Assembly (NCBI GenBank): GCA_963751955.1
Contig: CAVVWM010000009.1
Location: forward strand, 186,001 to 250,000
Direction: 5' to 3'
Source: JABDIY01 sp963751955
GTDB lineage: Bacteria; Actinomycetota; Acidimicrobiia; Acidimicrobiales; SZUA-35
Length of the DNA stretch: 64,000 nt
Below are positions 9,323-17,121 of the stretch, in pieces; the first letter of the stretch is position 1; each line of letters begins with the position of its first letter. A program made the translations under genes and the position numbers. The notes beneath the pieces were generated by a model that ran no database searches, had not been told where the DNA came from, and saw only the letters and a program-made list of their open reading frames with translations.

Positions 9323-9873
9323 GAGGTGGGTACCTGTGACCTGGAAACCGTGATGACCTCGATTCCCCAGCAGCGGAATGTTTCCACGACCAGACAGGCA
9401 CCGCCCACGATCAAGGACACCCAATCAGGATCGAGTCCGGGATTGTGGAGGCGGTCGGTGGATGACTCGGTGGCGATTGTGCGAAAGACGTCTTCGGCCG
9501 CCTCTCTCGTCAGCTCGAACCCGTCGACCGCTTGTCCCGCATGTCCTAGCTCGATCGCTGCAAGATTGGTGAAGATCGGCCCAAGGCCAATGATGCTGCC
9601 ATCGCGAACCGCCATGTCGAATGGACTTCGACCGTCATCGGAGCTGCGTTCGGCGGAGAGTTCTCGTGCGACGTCGTCCAGGTGGAGTTCAATCACAGAA
9701 AGGGCCGCAGACAGTTCTTCGGGCTTGGGCGGATCGGCCGAGATGTAGGACTCGATCACCGACGAGTAGCCGAGATCAAACGACACGGTGCGGTCGGTGA
9801 GAGGTGCCAACCCGGTAAGGACGAACCTGGTCTGGTGAGCGGCTGGCTCCAAGAGCACCGAGGCACCGGTCAT
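9319..9873 (-). CDS. half-length Ppx/GppA-like protein
   Basis: The 184-residue product aligns by eye only with the second half of exopolyphosphatase/GppA enzymes: FDLGYSSVIESYISADPPK matches the segment that follows the DIGGGS motif in Ppx, and the end GGACLVVETFRCWGIEVITVS matches the GALIL...VLRRFGV...VSE block. The N-terminal actin-like half with its ATP/phosphate loops is missing and was not found upstream. Its position directly after DUF501 is the classical actinobacterial ppx position. It is probably not a working polyphosphatase. It overlaps both neighbours by ATGA. Confidence 0.6.
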   Translation of the reverse strand: MTGASVLLEPAAHQTRFVLTGLAPLTDRTVSFDLGYSSVIESYISADPPKPEELSAALSVIELHLDDVARELSAERSSDDGRSPFDMAVRDGSIIGLGPIFTNLAAIELGHAGQAVDGFELTREAAEDVFRTIATESSTDRLHNPGLDPDWVSLIVGGACLVVETFRCWGIEVITVSRSQVPTS

Positions 9874-10361
9874 GCTGAACCGATCCCAACCTGGGAGGGG
9901 TCGAATCCATCACCTGAGGAGGACAGAGCGGTGGAGACCCACTCCCCTACCGCATCGGGTGCTCCGGCGAGATAGTTGGCGAAGTGGGCATGGAGGCATT
10001 TGACTCCCTGACGGGTACCACCAACGCCACCAAAGGGCCGAGGGCCCTGATGGACGTGGGAGATCAGCGCATCACGTTCCGCAGCCGCACGGGTATGTGT
10101 CGTTGCGATCCGCTCCGAATCGATCTCGGCTTCGGCGGTCTTGACCCCGCCGTTGGATTCGAGCTGGCTGATCGCACGCACCAGTTCAGGATCGCACAAC
10201 CAGAAGCGGGTTGGCATGGGGGTTCCATCGTGGAACAGCGGACGATTGGAGACGACAACAGGACTTCGGTCGTGACGTCGCACACACACGGAGAAGTCTC
10301 CCATCGGTGCCCGGCCGATCAACTGCTTCACCATCTGTACGTCATCGGAGTCTTGGGTCAC
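9870..10361 (-). CDS. DUF501 family protein
   Basis: The start is chosen as GTG 10361, which overlaps the upstream stop (GTGA); ATG 10334 is an alternative. The product, about 163 residues, shows DUF501 features: VVVSNRPLFHDGTPMPTRFW, then LCDPELVRAISQLESNGG, and near the end the diagnostic RQGVKCLHAHFANYLAG. DUF501 proteins are found next to eno-ftsB and ppx across Actinobacteria; their function is unknown. Here ftsB and eno are several kilobases away, because an Xdh-accessory/ROK block lies between. Confidence 0.85.
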   Translation of the reverse strand: MTQDSDDVQMVKQLIGRAPMGDFSVCVRRHDRSPVVVSNRPLFHDGTPMPTRFWLCDPELVRAISQLESNGGVKTAEAEIDSERIATTHTRAAAERDALISHVHQGPRPFGGVGGTRQGVKCLHAHFANYLAGAPDAVGEWVSTALSSSGDGFDPSQVGIGSA

Positions 10362-10936
10362 TGGGCGTTGAGAAGGTCGTCGAGGGTGTCGATATCGAAA
10401 GGATTCCCAGGGCACGGTACCTCGGAAACCAATTCGGGGTGCTGTTGCATCAGTACGCGGGCTCCATCGTCGCCCTCGGTCGGGAGAAGATCCCACACCG
10501 AACGGTCAAGCTTCACCGGTGGTCGTCTTTTCCCGTCGAAGCTTGCGGCCACGATAGTTCCCTGGGAGGCTCCGACCGTTCGCCACGCCGCGCTCCCGAC
10601 AGCTGGCTGATCGCCAAGGCCAACAACCGCTGCGGAGTGCTTGGTGGAACCAAGGTACGACACGGCGGCCTGAAGACTGGAAGCCTGTCCCGTCTGCCAC
10701 AGCCGATTCTGGATGATCCGGATGGAACCGCCGCGCTCTCGGGAAACCGTGGCGACGATGTCGGTGAGGTCGACCGCTCCAGTCACCACCAGAACCTCGT
10801 CGAAGCCGGCGTCCACCACCGAACCGAGCGCACGCGCGACCACGGGTTGACCGCGCAACAACGCGGTGAGTTTGTGCGTATCCGCCTTGAACCGCACGCC
10901 CTCGCCCGCCGCGAGTAACACCCCGGCAATGGTCAT
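10358..10936 (-). CDS. MobA-like NTP transferase
   Basis: The start is ATG 10936, overlapping the stop of the XdhC gene (ATGA). The 192-residue product has the nucleotidyltransferase glycine-rich start IAGVLLAAGEGVRFKADTHK, a VVGLGDQPAV metal-site motif, and a C-terminal NPFDIDTLDDL typical of the MocA/MobA_2 group. Such proteins attach CMP or GMP to molybdopterin. Its place after two XdhC genes supports a role in maturing a molybdenum hydroxylase. Confidence 0.82.
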   Translation of the reverse strand: MTIAGVLLAAGEGVRFKADTHKLTALLRGQPVVARALGSVVDAGFDEVLVVTGAVDLTDIVATVSRERGGSIRIIQNRLWQTGQASSLQAAVSYLGSTKHSAAVVGLGDQPAVGSAAWRTVGASQGTIVAASFDGKRRPPVKLDRSVWDLLPTEGDDGARVLMQQHPELVSEVPCPGNPFDIDTLDDLLNAQ

Positions 10937-11724
10937 TCCGCAATCCGATGGATGTCGCCCTCGGTTCCGGAAAGGAATGGGGCCGAACGTCCGGAGCGGA
11001 GGGCGATTATCTCCGCACACACGGAGATGGCCGTCTCCTCCGGCGTTCGTGCGCCGAGATCGAGGCCGATAGGGGCGTAGACGCGCTGGAATTGCTCTTC
11101 GGTTACTCCCTCTTTTCGGAGCCGTTCGGATCGATCACGGGTGGTCCGGCGTGAGCCCATAGCTCCGATATATCCGGCTCTGGTGCCCAACGCTGAGAGC
11201 ACCGCTGGGACATCGAACTTCGGATCATGAGTGAGGACGCACACAGCATCCCGCGGGCCTAGATCCGGACCGACCTTTTCCAGCAGGCGGTGGGGCCAGT
11301 CGACAACGACATCATCAGCCAACGGAAACCGCTGTCGTGTGGCAAAGACGGGTCGTGCATCACAGACGGTGACCCGGTAGCCGAGGATCTTCGCAACTCG
11401 ACAGAGGGCGGCGGTGAAATCGACCGCTCCGAAAATCAGCATCTGAGGGGGAGCTGCGAAACTCTCGATGAAGACTTTGACGTCATCTTGGCGGGCTTCA
11501 CCGTTGGGTCCATAGTTTCGAACCGAGGTGATCCCAGCGGCGAGTTCACCGACGGCGTCGCGACCAACGACCCTGTCCAGATCAGGTTGTCCGAGAGAGC
11601 CCATGGTTTCGCCGTCAGAGCGGACCAGCAGCTTGGCTCCGGTATGAGGCCCTTCGATGACCGAGGCGAGCGCTACGGGCGACTCCGAAACCAGCGCCTT
11701 GGCCAGAACGTCAAAGATGCTCAC
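10933..11724 (-). CDS. XdhC/CoxI family protein, full length
   Basis: The start is GTG 11724, overlapping the previous stop (GTGA). The product of about 263 residues has an XdhC_CoxI N-terminal region (VALASVIEGPHTGAKLLV) and a C-terminal Rossmann domain (MLIFGAVDFTAALCRVAKIL; THDPKFDVPAVLSAL; GYIGAMGSRRT). XdhC/CoxI proteins bind molybdenum cofactor and help insert the sulfurated cofactor into xanthine dehydrogenase or CO dehydrogenase. The glycine motif reads FGAVDFT rather than the usual GAGHVA. Confidence 0.85.
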   Translation of the reverse strand: MSIFDVLAKALVSESPVALASVIEGPHTGAKLLVRSDGETMGSLGQPDLDRVVGRDAVGELAAGITSVRNYGPNGEARQDDVKVFIESFAAPPQMLIFGAVDFTAALCRVAKILGYRVTVCDARPVFATRQRFPLADDVVVDWPHRLLEKVGPDLGPRDAVCVLTHDPKFDVPAVLSALGTRAGYIGAMGSRRTTRDRSERLRKEGVTEEQFQRVYAPIGLDLGARTPEETAISVCAEIIALRSGRSAPFLSGTEGDIHRIAE

Positions 11725-12035
11725 CAGTCCAACGGCTCCAGAAAGAGATGGATGGTGCCGCCACACGTGAGCCCAACGGCGAAGGCCTCATCGTCGGAGT
11801 AACCAAAGGTCACAATACGGCGGGAGTTCTCTTCCAGACACTGGAGTGCCTCGTGGACCACTGCACCCTCCACACACCCGCCGCTCACCGAGCCGGTGAC
11901 ATCGCCATCTTCGTTGACCGCCATAGACGCACCCGGAAGGCGCGGCCCGGAACCTTCGATGTCGACCACGCGCGCCAACGCAATTCGTTTCCCCTGGGCC
12001 CGCCAGCCTTCGAGATCGGCGAGGATTTCCTTCAC
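11721..12035 (-). CDS. XdhC_CoxI N-terminal domain protein, stand-alone
   Basis: The 104-residue product contains only the XdhC_CoxI domain: ARVVDIEGSGPRLPGASMAV, GSVSGGCVEGAVVHEA and FGYSDDEAFAVGLTCGGTI are the family signature. GTG is the start codon. It overlaps the full-length XdhC gene by GTGA, so the pair probably acts together in molybdenum cofactor delivery. It is divergent from the ROK regulator. Confidence 0.85.
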   Translation of the reverse strand: MKEILADLEGWRAQGKRIALARVVDIEGSGPRLPGASMAVNEDGDVTGSVSGGCVEGAVVHEALQCLEENSRRIVTFGYSDDEAFAVGLTCGGTIHLFLEPLDW

Positions 12036-12146
12036 CGTCTCAGGCTAGCCACTCGGCCGCCGTACCAACTAGCTCACTGCGGTGTGGCGTCGCTGGGATC
12101 CCGCCATCAGCATTCGGGAAGCCGATCCACAGGCATCTATGTTGGA

Positions 12147-13334
12147 GTGGTGACTACTGCGTCCACATCAGCGGATCTACGAGAGGTCAACCGCGCCAGG
12201 GCTCTTACCCTGGTCCACGAGACGGCCCATGAGCTCACCCGTGTAGAGCTCGCCGACCGTCTGGGCGTTACACGGACAACAGCCGCCGCACTGGTCAGCG
12301 ACCTGGCCGGTCTCAACCTGATTCTGGAGCGGGACGCTGATCCGACAGGCCGACGAGGGCGCCCGACAACGAACATCAGACCAAACCCGGGGGGGCCTTT
12401 TGTTCTTGCCGCCGAAGTTGCGCTCGATTCCATCTCGATTGCTGAAGTAGCGATCGGAGGGGAGCTGAGCCACCGGTCGGTCGTTCCGCTGAAGTCGATC
12501 GATCCCACCGATGCCGTAGAACAACTCAATCAGCTGCTGGATCACCGTCGATCCAGCCTGAACTCGACGTGTGCCGGCATCGGCGTTGCAATGCACGGCC
12601 TGGTCGACGTCGACACCGGGATGGTTGTGCAAGCCCCTCACCTGGGCTGGGAAGGTGTTCCACTCGGCTCCCACCTGAGCCGTTCACACGAGCTTCCGGT
12701 CAGCGTGGGAAATGACGCCACCTTGGGCGCAATCGTCGAAGCCAAACGAGGTGCCGGGCGGACGTCGGACACGATGCTCTACCTCCGATCAACCGTCGGT
12801 GTAGGAGGGGCGTTCGTCTTCGATGCACGACCGGCACCGTCTCGGAGAGGTTGGCATGGAGAGGTGGGCCATCTCCCGTTCGGGAACCCGCAGAACGAAT
12901 GCCGTTGCGGGGCATACGGATGTTGGGAGATTGCTATGAACCAATCAGCGCTCGCGCACGCTGCTGGCCTAACGCCGTCGAACGCAACGGCCGATGATCT
13001 GGCCCAATCGGTGATTCTCGCCGCTAGCGACGGCGACGACGTCGCAAGCCGAGCAGTCGCCGAAATCTGCATGATTCTCGGGCGTGGCCTCGGGGCCTTG
13101 ATCAACGCACTCGACCCGGAGATCATCGTGCTCTCCGGTCATGTCCAGAGTCTCTACGAAACCAATCCCGAGAGCACACTCAAGGCCCTGCGAGCCGCAA
13201 CCATGCGAGCCCACCGAGACTCACTTCCGCCGGTGCGGTCCGGCATCGTCGAGTTTCCGGCCTTGGCCGGCGCAGCTGAGGTCATACTCACCAAGCTGAT
13301 TGGGTCGCCAACCAGATATCTCGCTCCCGGCTAG
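12147..13334 (+). CDS. ROK family transcriptional regulator/sugar kinase-like
   Basis: The start is uncertain: GTG 12147 or GTG 12150 fits best, although the frame stays open upstream. The product of about 395 residues has an N-terminal winged helix (RVELADRLGVTRTTAAALVS) followed by a ROK domain: GVAMHGLVDVDTG, the HGEVGHLPFG loop, and the zinc motif CRCGAYGCWE. The helix-turn-helix marks it as a NagC/XylR-type repressor rather than a kinase. A sugar effector is expected; possible targets are the neighbouring Xdh accessory genes or the beta-galactosidase gene, but nothing here proves this. Its stop overlaps that of coxM. Confidence 0.85.
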   Translation: MVTTASTSADLREVNRARALTLVHETAHELTRVELADRLGVTRTTAAALVSDLAGLNLILERDADPTGRRGRPTTNIRPNPGGPFVLAAEVALDSISIAEVAIGGELSHRSVVPLKSIDPTDAVEQLNQLLDHRRSSLNSTCAGIGVAMHGLVDVDTGMVVQAPHLGWEGVPLGSHLSRSHELPVSVGNDATLGAIVEAKRGAGRTSDTMLYLRSTVGVGGAFVFDARPAPSRRGWHGEVGHLPFGNPQNECRCGAYGCWEIAMNQSALAHAAGLTPSNATADDLAQSVILAASDGDDVASRAVAEICMILGRGLGALINALDPEIIVLSGHVQSLYETNPESTLKALRAATMRAHRDSLPPVRSGIVEFPALAGAAEVILTKLIGSPTRYLAPG

Positions 13335-14158
13335 AAACCAGCGTCTATGAGCGCCCGTTTGACGAGCACCCGGGCGAGGTGTTTGCGGTAGCTCGACGCT
13401 GGCGTTCAGATCCGACGACGGTCAGTTCCCTCTGCGGCGTGTTCTGCGGCCTCGGTTGCGGTCGCCCCGGGCGAGAGCGTTCTCCACCGACTGGCGCGCA
13501 TCGGGGTGGGACCCATGTTGACCAGAGCGACCCGGGCCGAGCCGTCGACCCGCTGCGCCGAGACGCCGACGATGGCCCAATCCTGGGCTCGCCGATTGAA
13601 TTTCTGGAATCCCCAACCCATACCCGTGGCCTTGGGGATGCGGATCTCGGTGATCATCTCGGTCTTCGGTGATTGCCGACTCGAGGAAACCGGTGAACAG
13701 GTCGGTGGCGTCGATCACCCTTGGCCACCTCCGGCGGCTCGAACGACGACCACATGCCCCCGTGGGCCAGCAGTGCCGAAGGGGTATCGGCAGCAGCATC
13801 GGCGTGGGCGATCGATCCGCCGATCGTGCCCCTGTGGCGAACCTGAGGATCGCCGACGTTTGCGGTCGCCCTGGCCAGGAGCGGTGCATGTTCGGCGATG
13901 AGGGGGGCGGTCTCGACATCACGGTGGCGGGTGAGGGCACCGATGGCGAGATGATCACCGGCATCCCGGACATAGGACAGGTCCCGGAGAGCGATCGATG
14001 TCGACGATCACCGACGGATACGCCAGTCGCAACTTCATCATCGGGAGCAGCGAGTGACCGCCGGCCATGAGTTTCGCCTCGTCACCGTGCTCGGCCAGCA
14101 CCTTCGAGGCGCTTCGACGATGCTGGGCCCGGTGATACTCAAAGGCAACAGGAATCAC
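13331..14158 (-). pseudogene. FAD-binding subunit of a molybdenum hydroxylase (CoxM/XdhB-like), frameshifted
   Basis: Across the three minus frames one can follow a CoxM-type FAD subunit: it starts MIPVAFEYHRA, continues with AEHGDEAKLMAGGHSLLPM and MKLRLAYPSVIVDID, then DLFTGFLESAI, TEIRIPKATGMGWGF and NMGPTPMRAS, and ends KHLARVLVKRALIDAGF. The total span of 828 bases equals the usual family length, yet at least five single-base indels split it, three of them in the first 60 codons. The binding signature AGGHSLLP is intact. The catalytic and 2Fe-2S subunits are not in the window. Sequencing error is a good explanation; true decay cannot be excluded. Confidence 0.72.
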
Positions 14159-14217
14159 GATGTCTACCTTCGCACACGGCTACTGTCGACGCCAGACAGG
14201 CGATCGTTTGGAGAGTC

Positions 14218-14382
14218 GTGGCGAATACACCCAGTTCGTCCCGTGGCGACCGGGACGGCGATGACAACAAACTGATCCCCGGTTGGTCACTTCGGGCCGA
14301 CAGCCAGATCATCGTCGTTGGGCTGATCGTTCTCGCCATCATTCTGGCTCAGTGTTTCTGGCTGGCCGAAGGTGTTCGGTGA
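14218..14382 (+). CDS. small single-pass membrane protein
   Basis: This 54-codon frame begins with GTG 14218 behind a GGAG five bases upstream. The protein has a polar, Asp/Ser-rich head, then one clear transmembrane helix (IIVVGLIVLAIILAQCFWLA), and ends with EGVR. Its stop overlaps a GTG of the following OmpA/BON gene (GGTGAGG). It may be an independent small protein, or it may be the true N-terminal anchor of the OmpA/BON protein, separated by one of the indels that plague this stretch. Confidence 0.5.
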   Translation: MANTPSSSRGDRDGDDNKLIPGWSLRADSQIIVVGLIVLAIILAQCFWLAEGVR

Positions 14383-15470
14383 GGACTCGCCTGCCGCCGC
14401 ATGTCATCGGACGCAGAGCGACCCGTGATCGAGGCGGTGACTCGACCTCGACGAGGGTCCGATTCTGGACGATCAGGAGGACGTCGGTGCCACCAGACGA
14501 CAACGACGGAACAGCCGGGAGACGTCGACGCACTCGACCTGACCCCTGACGTTGCCGCTGCGGTGAGCGGGTTCGACGGGGTCACCGGCGCAGCCAATGG
14601 GACGATCGCGACCCTTGAAGGTTTCGTGGGAACGATCGCCGAATCGGAGCAGGCCGAGTCGGCGGCAGCGGCGGTGCGAGGGAATCACCGGCGTCGACAA
14701 CCGGCTCATCGTCCTGGAAGCCGCAGTACTCGATGCCGCTGGCGCGAGGCCAACGTGGGGCGATCCATCGGTGAGATGGACGGGACGAGCGCCACGATCC
14801 GGGGGCTGGTGAGCACCGAACTCGAAGCGGCGGCGGCGGTCGACGCAGCCGAGTCGGTCGAGGGCATCACCGCCCCGGTCGTCAACGAGCTACGCGTGCT
14901 CCAGCCCGAGGTCGATGCTGCCGTTGCAGCCCTCGGCGTCGTGGAGGACGGGGAGACCGTCGGTGGAAACCGACTCCACGCCTCGGACCCGGTGGGCCGA
15001 GTGGTGATCCTGACCGGCAATGTCATCATCCGAGCAGAACGCCGAGGCGGCGAGGCCGCAGCCGGGCGGTCGACGGCGTCACCGCGGTGGACAATCGCCT
15101 CGAGGTCGTCGGCCCGACCGACATCGACGTCACCACCGATCTCAACGAGCTCTTCGACCTGAACCCGATCCAGTTCCGGTCGGGTTCGGACGTGATCCTC
15201 GATGAGAGCCTCCCGACCCTCGATCAGGCGGTGGCGATTCTCCGTGAGGCGAGCGACGACATCCGTCTCGAAGTCCAGGGCTACACCGACACCACCGGCG
15301 GCAACGAAGCCAACCAGCGACTCAGCGAACGACGAGCAGCGGCGGTCCGGGATTACCTCGTCGAGGGCGGGGTCGATCCCGACGTCCTCACCTCTCGAGG
15401 GTTTGGCGAGACGACCGAGTTCGGTCCCGAGCTCGCCGACAACCGGCGAGTCCGCTTCGCTCTTCTCTGA
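14379..15470 (+). pseudogene. OmpA-family protein with BON-like repeats, frameshifted
   Basis: The C-terminal 120 residues (15087-15470) are a clean OmpA peptidoglycan-binding domain: FDLNPIQFRSGSDVILDE, LEVQGYTDTTGGNEANQRLS, RAAAVRDYLVEGGVDPDVL and a final NRRVRF. Upstream, in changing frames, are three or four BON-like units, each ending in a phrase such as VEGITGVDNRLIVLE or DGVTAVDNRLEVV. At least three frame changes occur between 14400 and 15090. The full protein would have about 360 residues and probably needs the transmembrane helix encoded at 14218-14382. The start given is tentative. Expected role: a cell-envelope protein that binds peptidoglycan. Confidence 0.68.
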
Positions 15471-15521
15471 ACGGTCCGGCGCCGCCGACGGTTCGGCGTC
15501 GTCAATCCTGGCTGGTGCGGA

Positions 15522-15823
15522 CTATTCGCCGGCGGGCAGGATGCGGAAACTCTCTTCCCCGGGGTAGACGAGGTCGTAGTTGGCCCGGCGAGGCGCTCGA
15601 CTTCGGCGTCGGTCTGCAGGATCGCCAGCTGCGCTTCGAGTTGGGCCCGTTCGTAGAGGAGATCGGCTCTCAGGTCCTCGGCGTGGTTGAGCGCTTGACG
15701 CTGACTCCACCAGGTGCGTGCCGGCAGCACGGCGAGCGCGACGATCAGCACGAGACACACGATGCAGAACGCCAGTGTGGACAGCACCTCCCGCTGGTGC
15801 GCAGCCGAGGCGCGAGCAGCCAT
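15522..15823 (-). pseudogene. ftsB: FtsB/DivIC-type septum formation initiator, frameshifted
   Basis: From ATG 15823 the product has a short cytoplasmic head, one transmembrane segment (VLSTLAFCIVCLVLIVALAV) and a coiled coil rich in Leu/Ala/Glu (RADLLYERAQLEAQLAILQT), then the conserved end RANYDLVYPGEESFRILPAGE, which is read only after a frame change near 15590. This is the FtsB/DivIC layout (about 100 residues) and the gene follows eno directly (TAATG overlap), as in other Actinobacteria. It acts with FtsL/FtsQ at the division septum. The single indel is probably an error. Confidence 0.75.
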
Positions 15824-17104
15824 TACCGGTTGAAAGTCGCCTGACCCGGGAAGACGGCCGAATCGCCGAGGTCCTCTTCGATACGGAGGAGCTGGTTGTA
15901 CTTGGCGACCCGATCCGAACGGGCCGGGGCCCCGGTCTTGATCTGCCCGCAGTTGGTGGCGACGGCCAGGTCGGCGATGGTGGTGTCCTCGGTCTCGCCG
16001 GAGCGGTGACTGATCACCGAGGTGTACCGAGCCCGCCCGGCCATCGCGACCGTTTCCAGGGTTTCGGTGAGGGTGCCGATCTGGTTGACCTTGACCAGTA
16101 CGCGAGTTGGCGACTCCCGGATTCGATCCCCCGCGCGAGTCGTTCGGTGTTGGTGACGAACAGATCGTCGCCGACGAGCTGGCACTTGGCACCGGCCGAC
16201 GCGGTGTGCAGGGCCCAACCGTCCCAATCGTCTTCTGCCATTCCGTCCTCGACGCGAGACGATCGGGTAGCGATCGATGAGATCATCGAGCATCCCGCTC
16301 ATCTCGGCGGGGCTGAGGGTGCGCCCCTCACCGGCGAGAACGTAGTTGCCGTCGACGAAGAACTCGGTCGACGCCACGTCGATCGCCAGGGCGATGTCGG
16401 TGCCCGGAACCCGACCGGCGGCCTCGATCGCCTCGAGGAGGAGCTTCAGGGCGTCTTCGTTGCTGGCCAGGTTCGGAGCGAAACCACCTTCGTCGCCGAT
16501 GCCGGTGCTCAGGCCGCGATTCGTGCAGCACCTTGGCCAGTGCGTGGTAGGTCTCGATCCCCCAACGCAACGCCTCGGAGAACGATGCCGCCCCGACCGG
16601 CATGATCATGAACTCCTGGAAGTCGACGTTGTTGTCGGCGTGCTCGCCTCCGTTGAGGACGTTCATCATCGGCACGGGCAGGACGTGGGCGTTGACACCG
16701 CCGACATAGCGGTACAGCGGCAACAGGAGATCGTCGGCAGCCGCCCTGGCGACGGCCAGCGACACGCCGAGTGTGGCGTTCGCGCCGAGGCTGGCCTTGT
16801 TCGGGGTTCCGTCTACGTCTCGCAGAAGTAGCTGTCCAGCGCTCGCTGGTCGTAGGCATCGGTCCCGAGGACCGCCTCGGCGATCGCCGTGTTGACGTTG
16901 TCGACCGCTTGCAGGACTCCCTTGCCGCCGTAACGGTCGCCGCCGTCGCGGAGTTCGACCGCTTCGAATTGACCGGTCGATGGCACCGGAGGGCACGATC
17001 GCCCGTCCAAACGACCCCGAGGAGAGTACGGCTTCGACCTCGACGGTGGGGTTTCCCCGCGAGTCCATGACTTCGCGGGCGTGTATTTGCGCTATGGAAC
17101 TCAC
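15823..17104 (-). pseudogene. eno: enolase, full-length but broken by about six indels
   Basis: Enolase converts 2-phosphoglycerate to phosphoenolpyruvate. The start is GTG 17104. Signatures are plain in alternating frames: EVMDSRGNPTVEVE, NKASLGANATLGVSLA, PMMNVLNGGEHADNNVDFQE, STEFFVDGNYVL, VEDGMAEDDWDGW, VKVNQIGTLTET and SHRSGETEDTTIADLAV. I place one-base insertions near 16981, 16520, 16254, 16117 and 16104 and one deletion near 16833; correcting them gives 1,278 bases, 426 codons, the normal enolase size. No catalytic residue is lost. As enolase is normally single-copy and essential, errors in the sequence are the likely cause. Confidence 0.88.
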
Positions 17105-17121
17105 GGAGCGAGGGTACCCGC

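Noticed and set aside
9984..10918. Two long plus-strand ORFs over DUF501 and MobA-like genes
   Set aside because: They lie antisense to clear family members with overlapping starts and stops; no domain seen.
15823..17104. Programmed frameshifting in eno
   Set aside because: Six scattered indels of both signs without a slippery site or stem-loop cannot be a programmed event; error is simpler.
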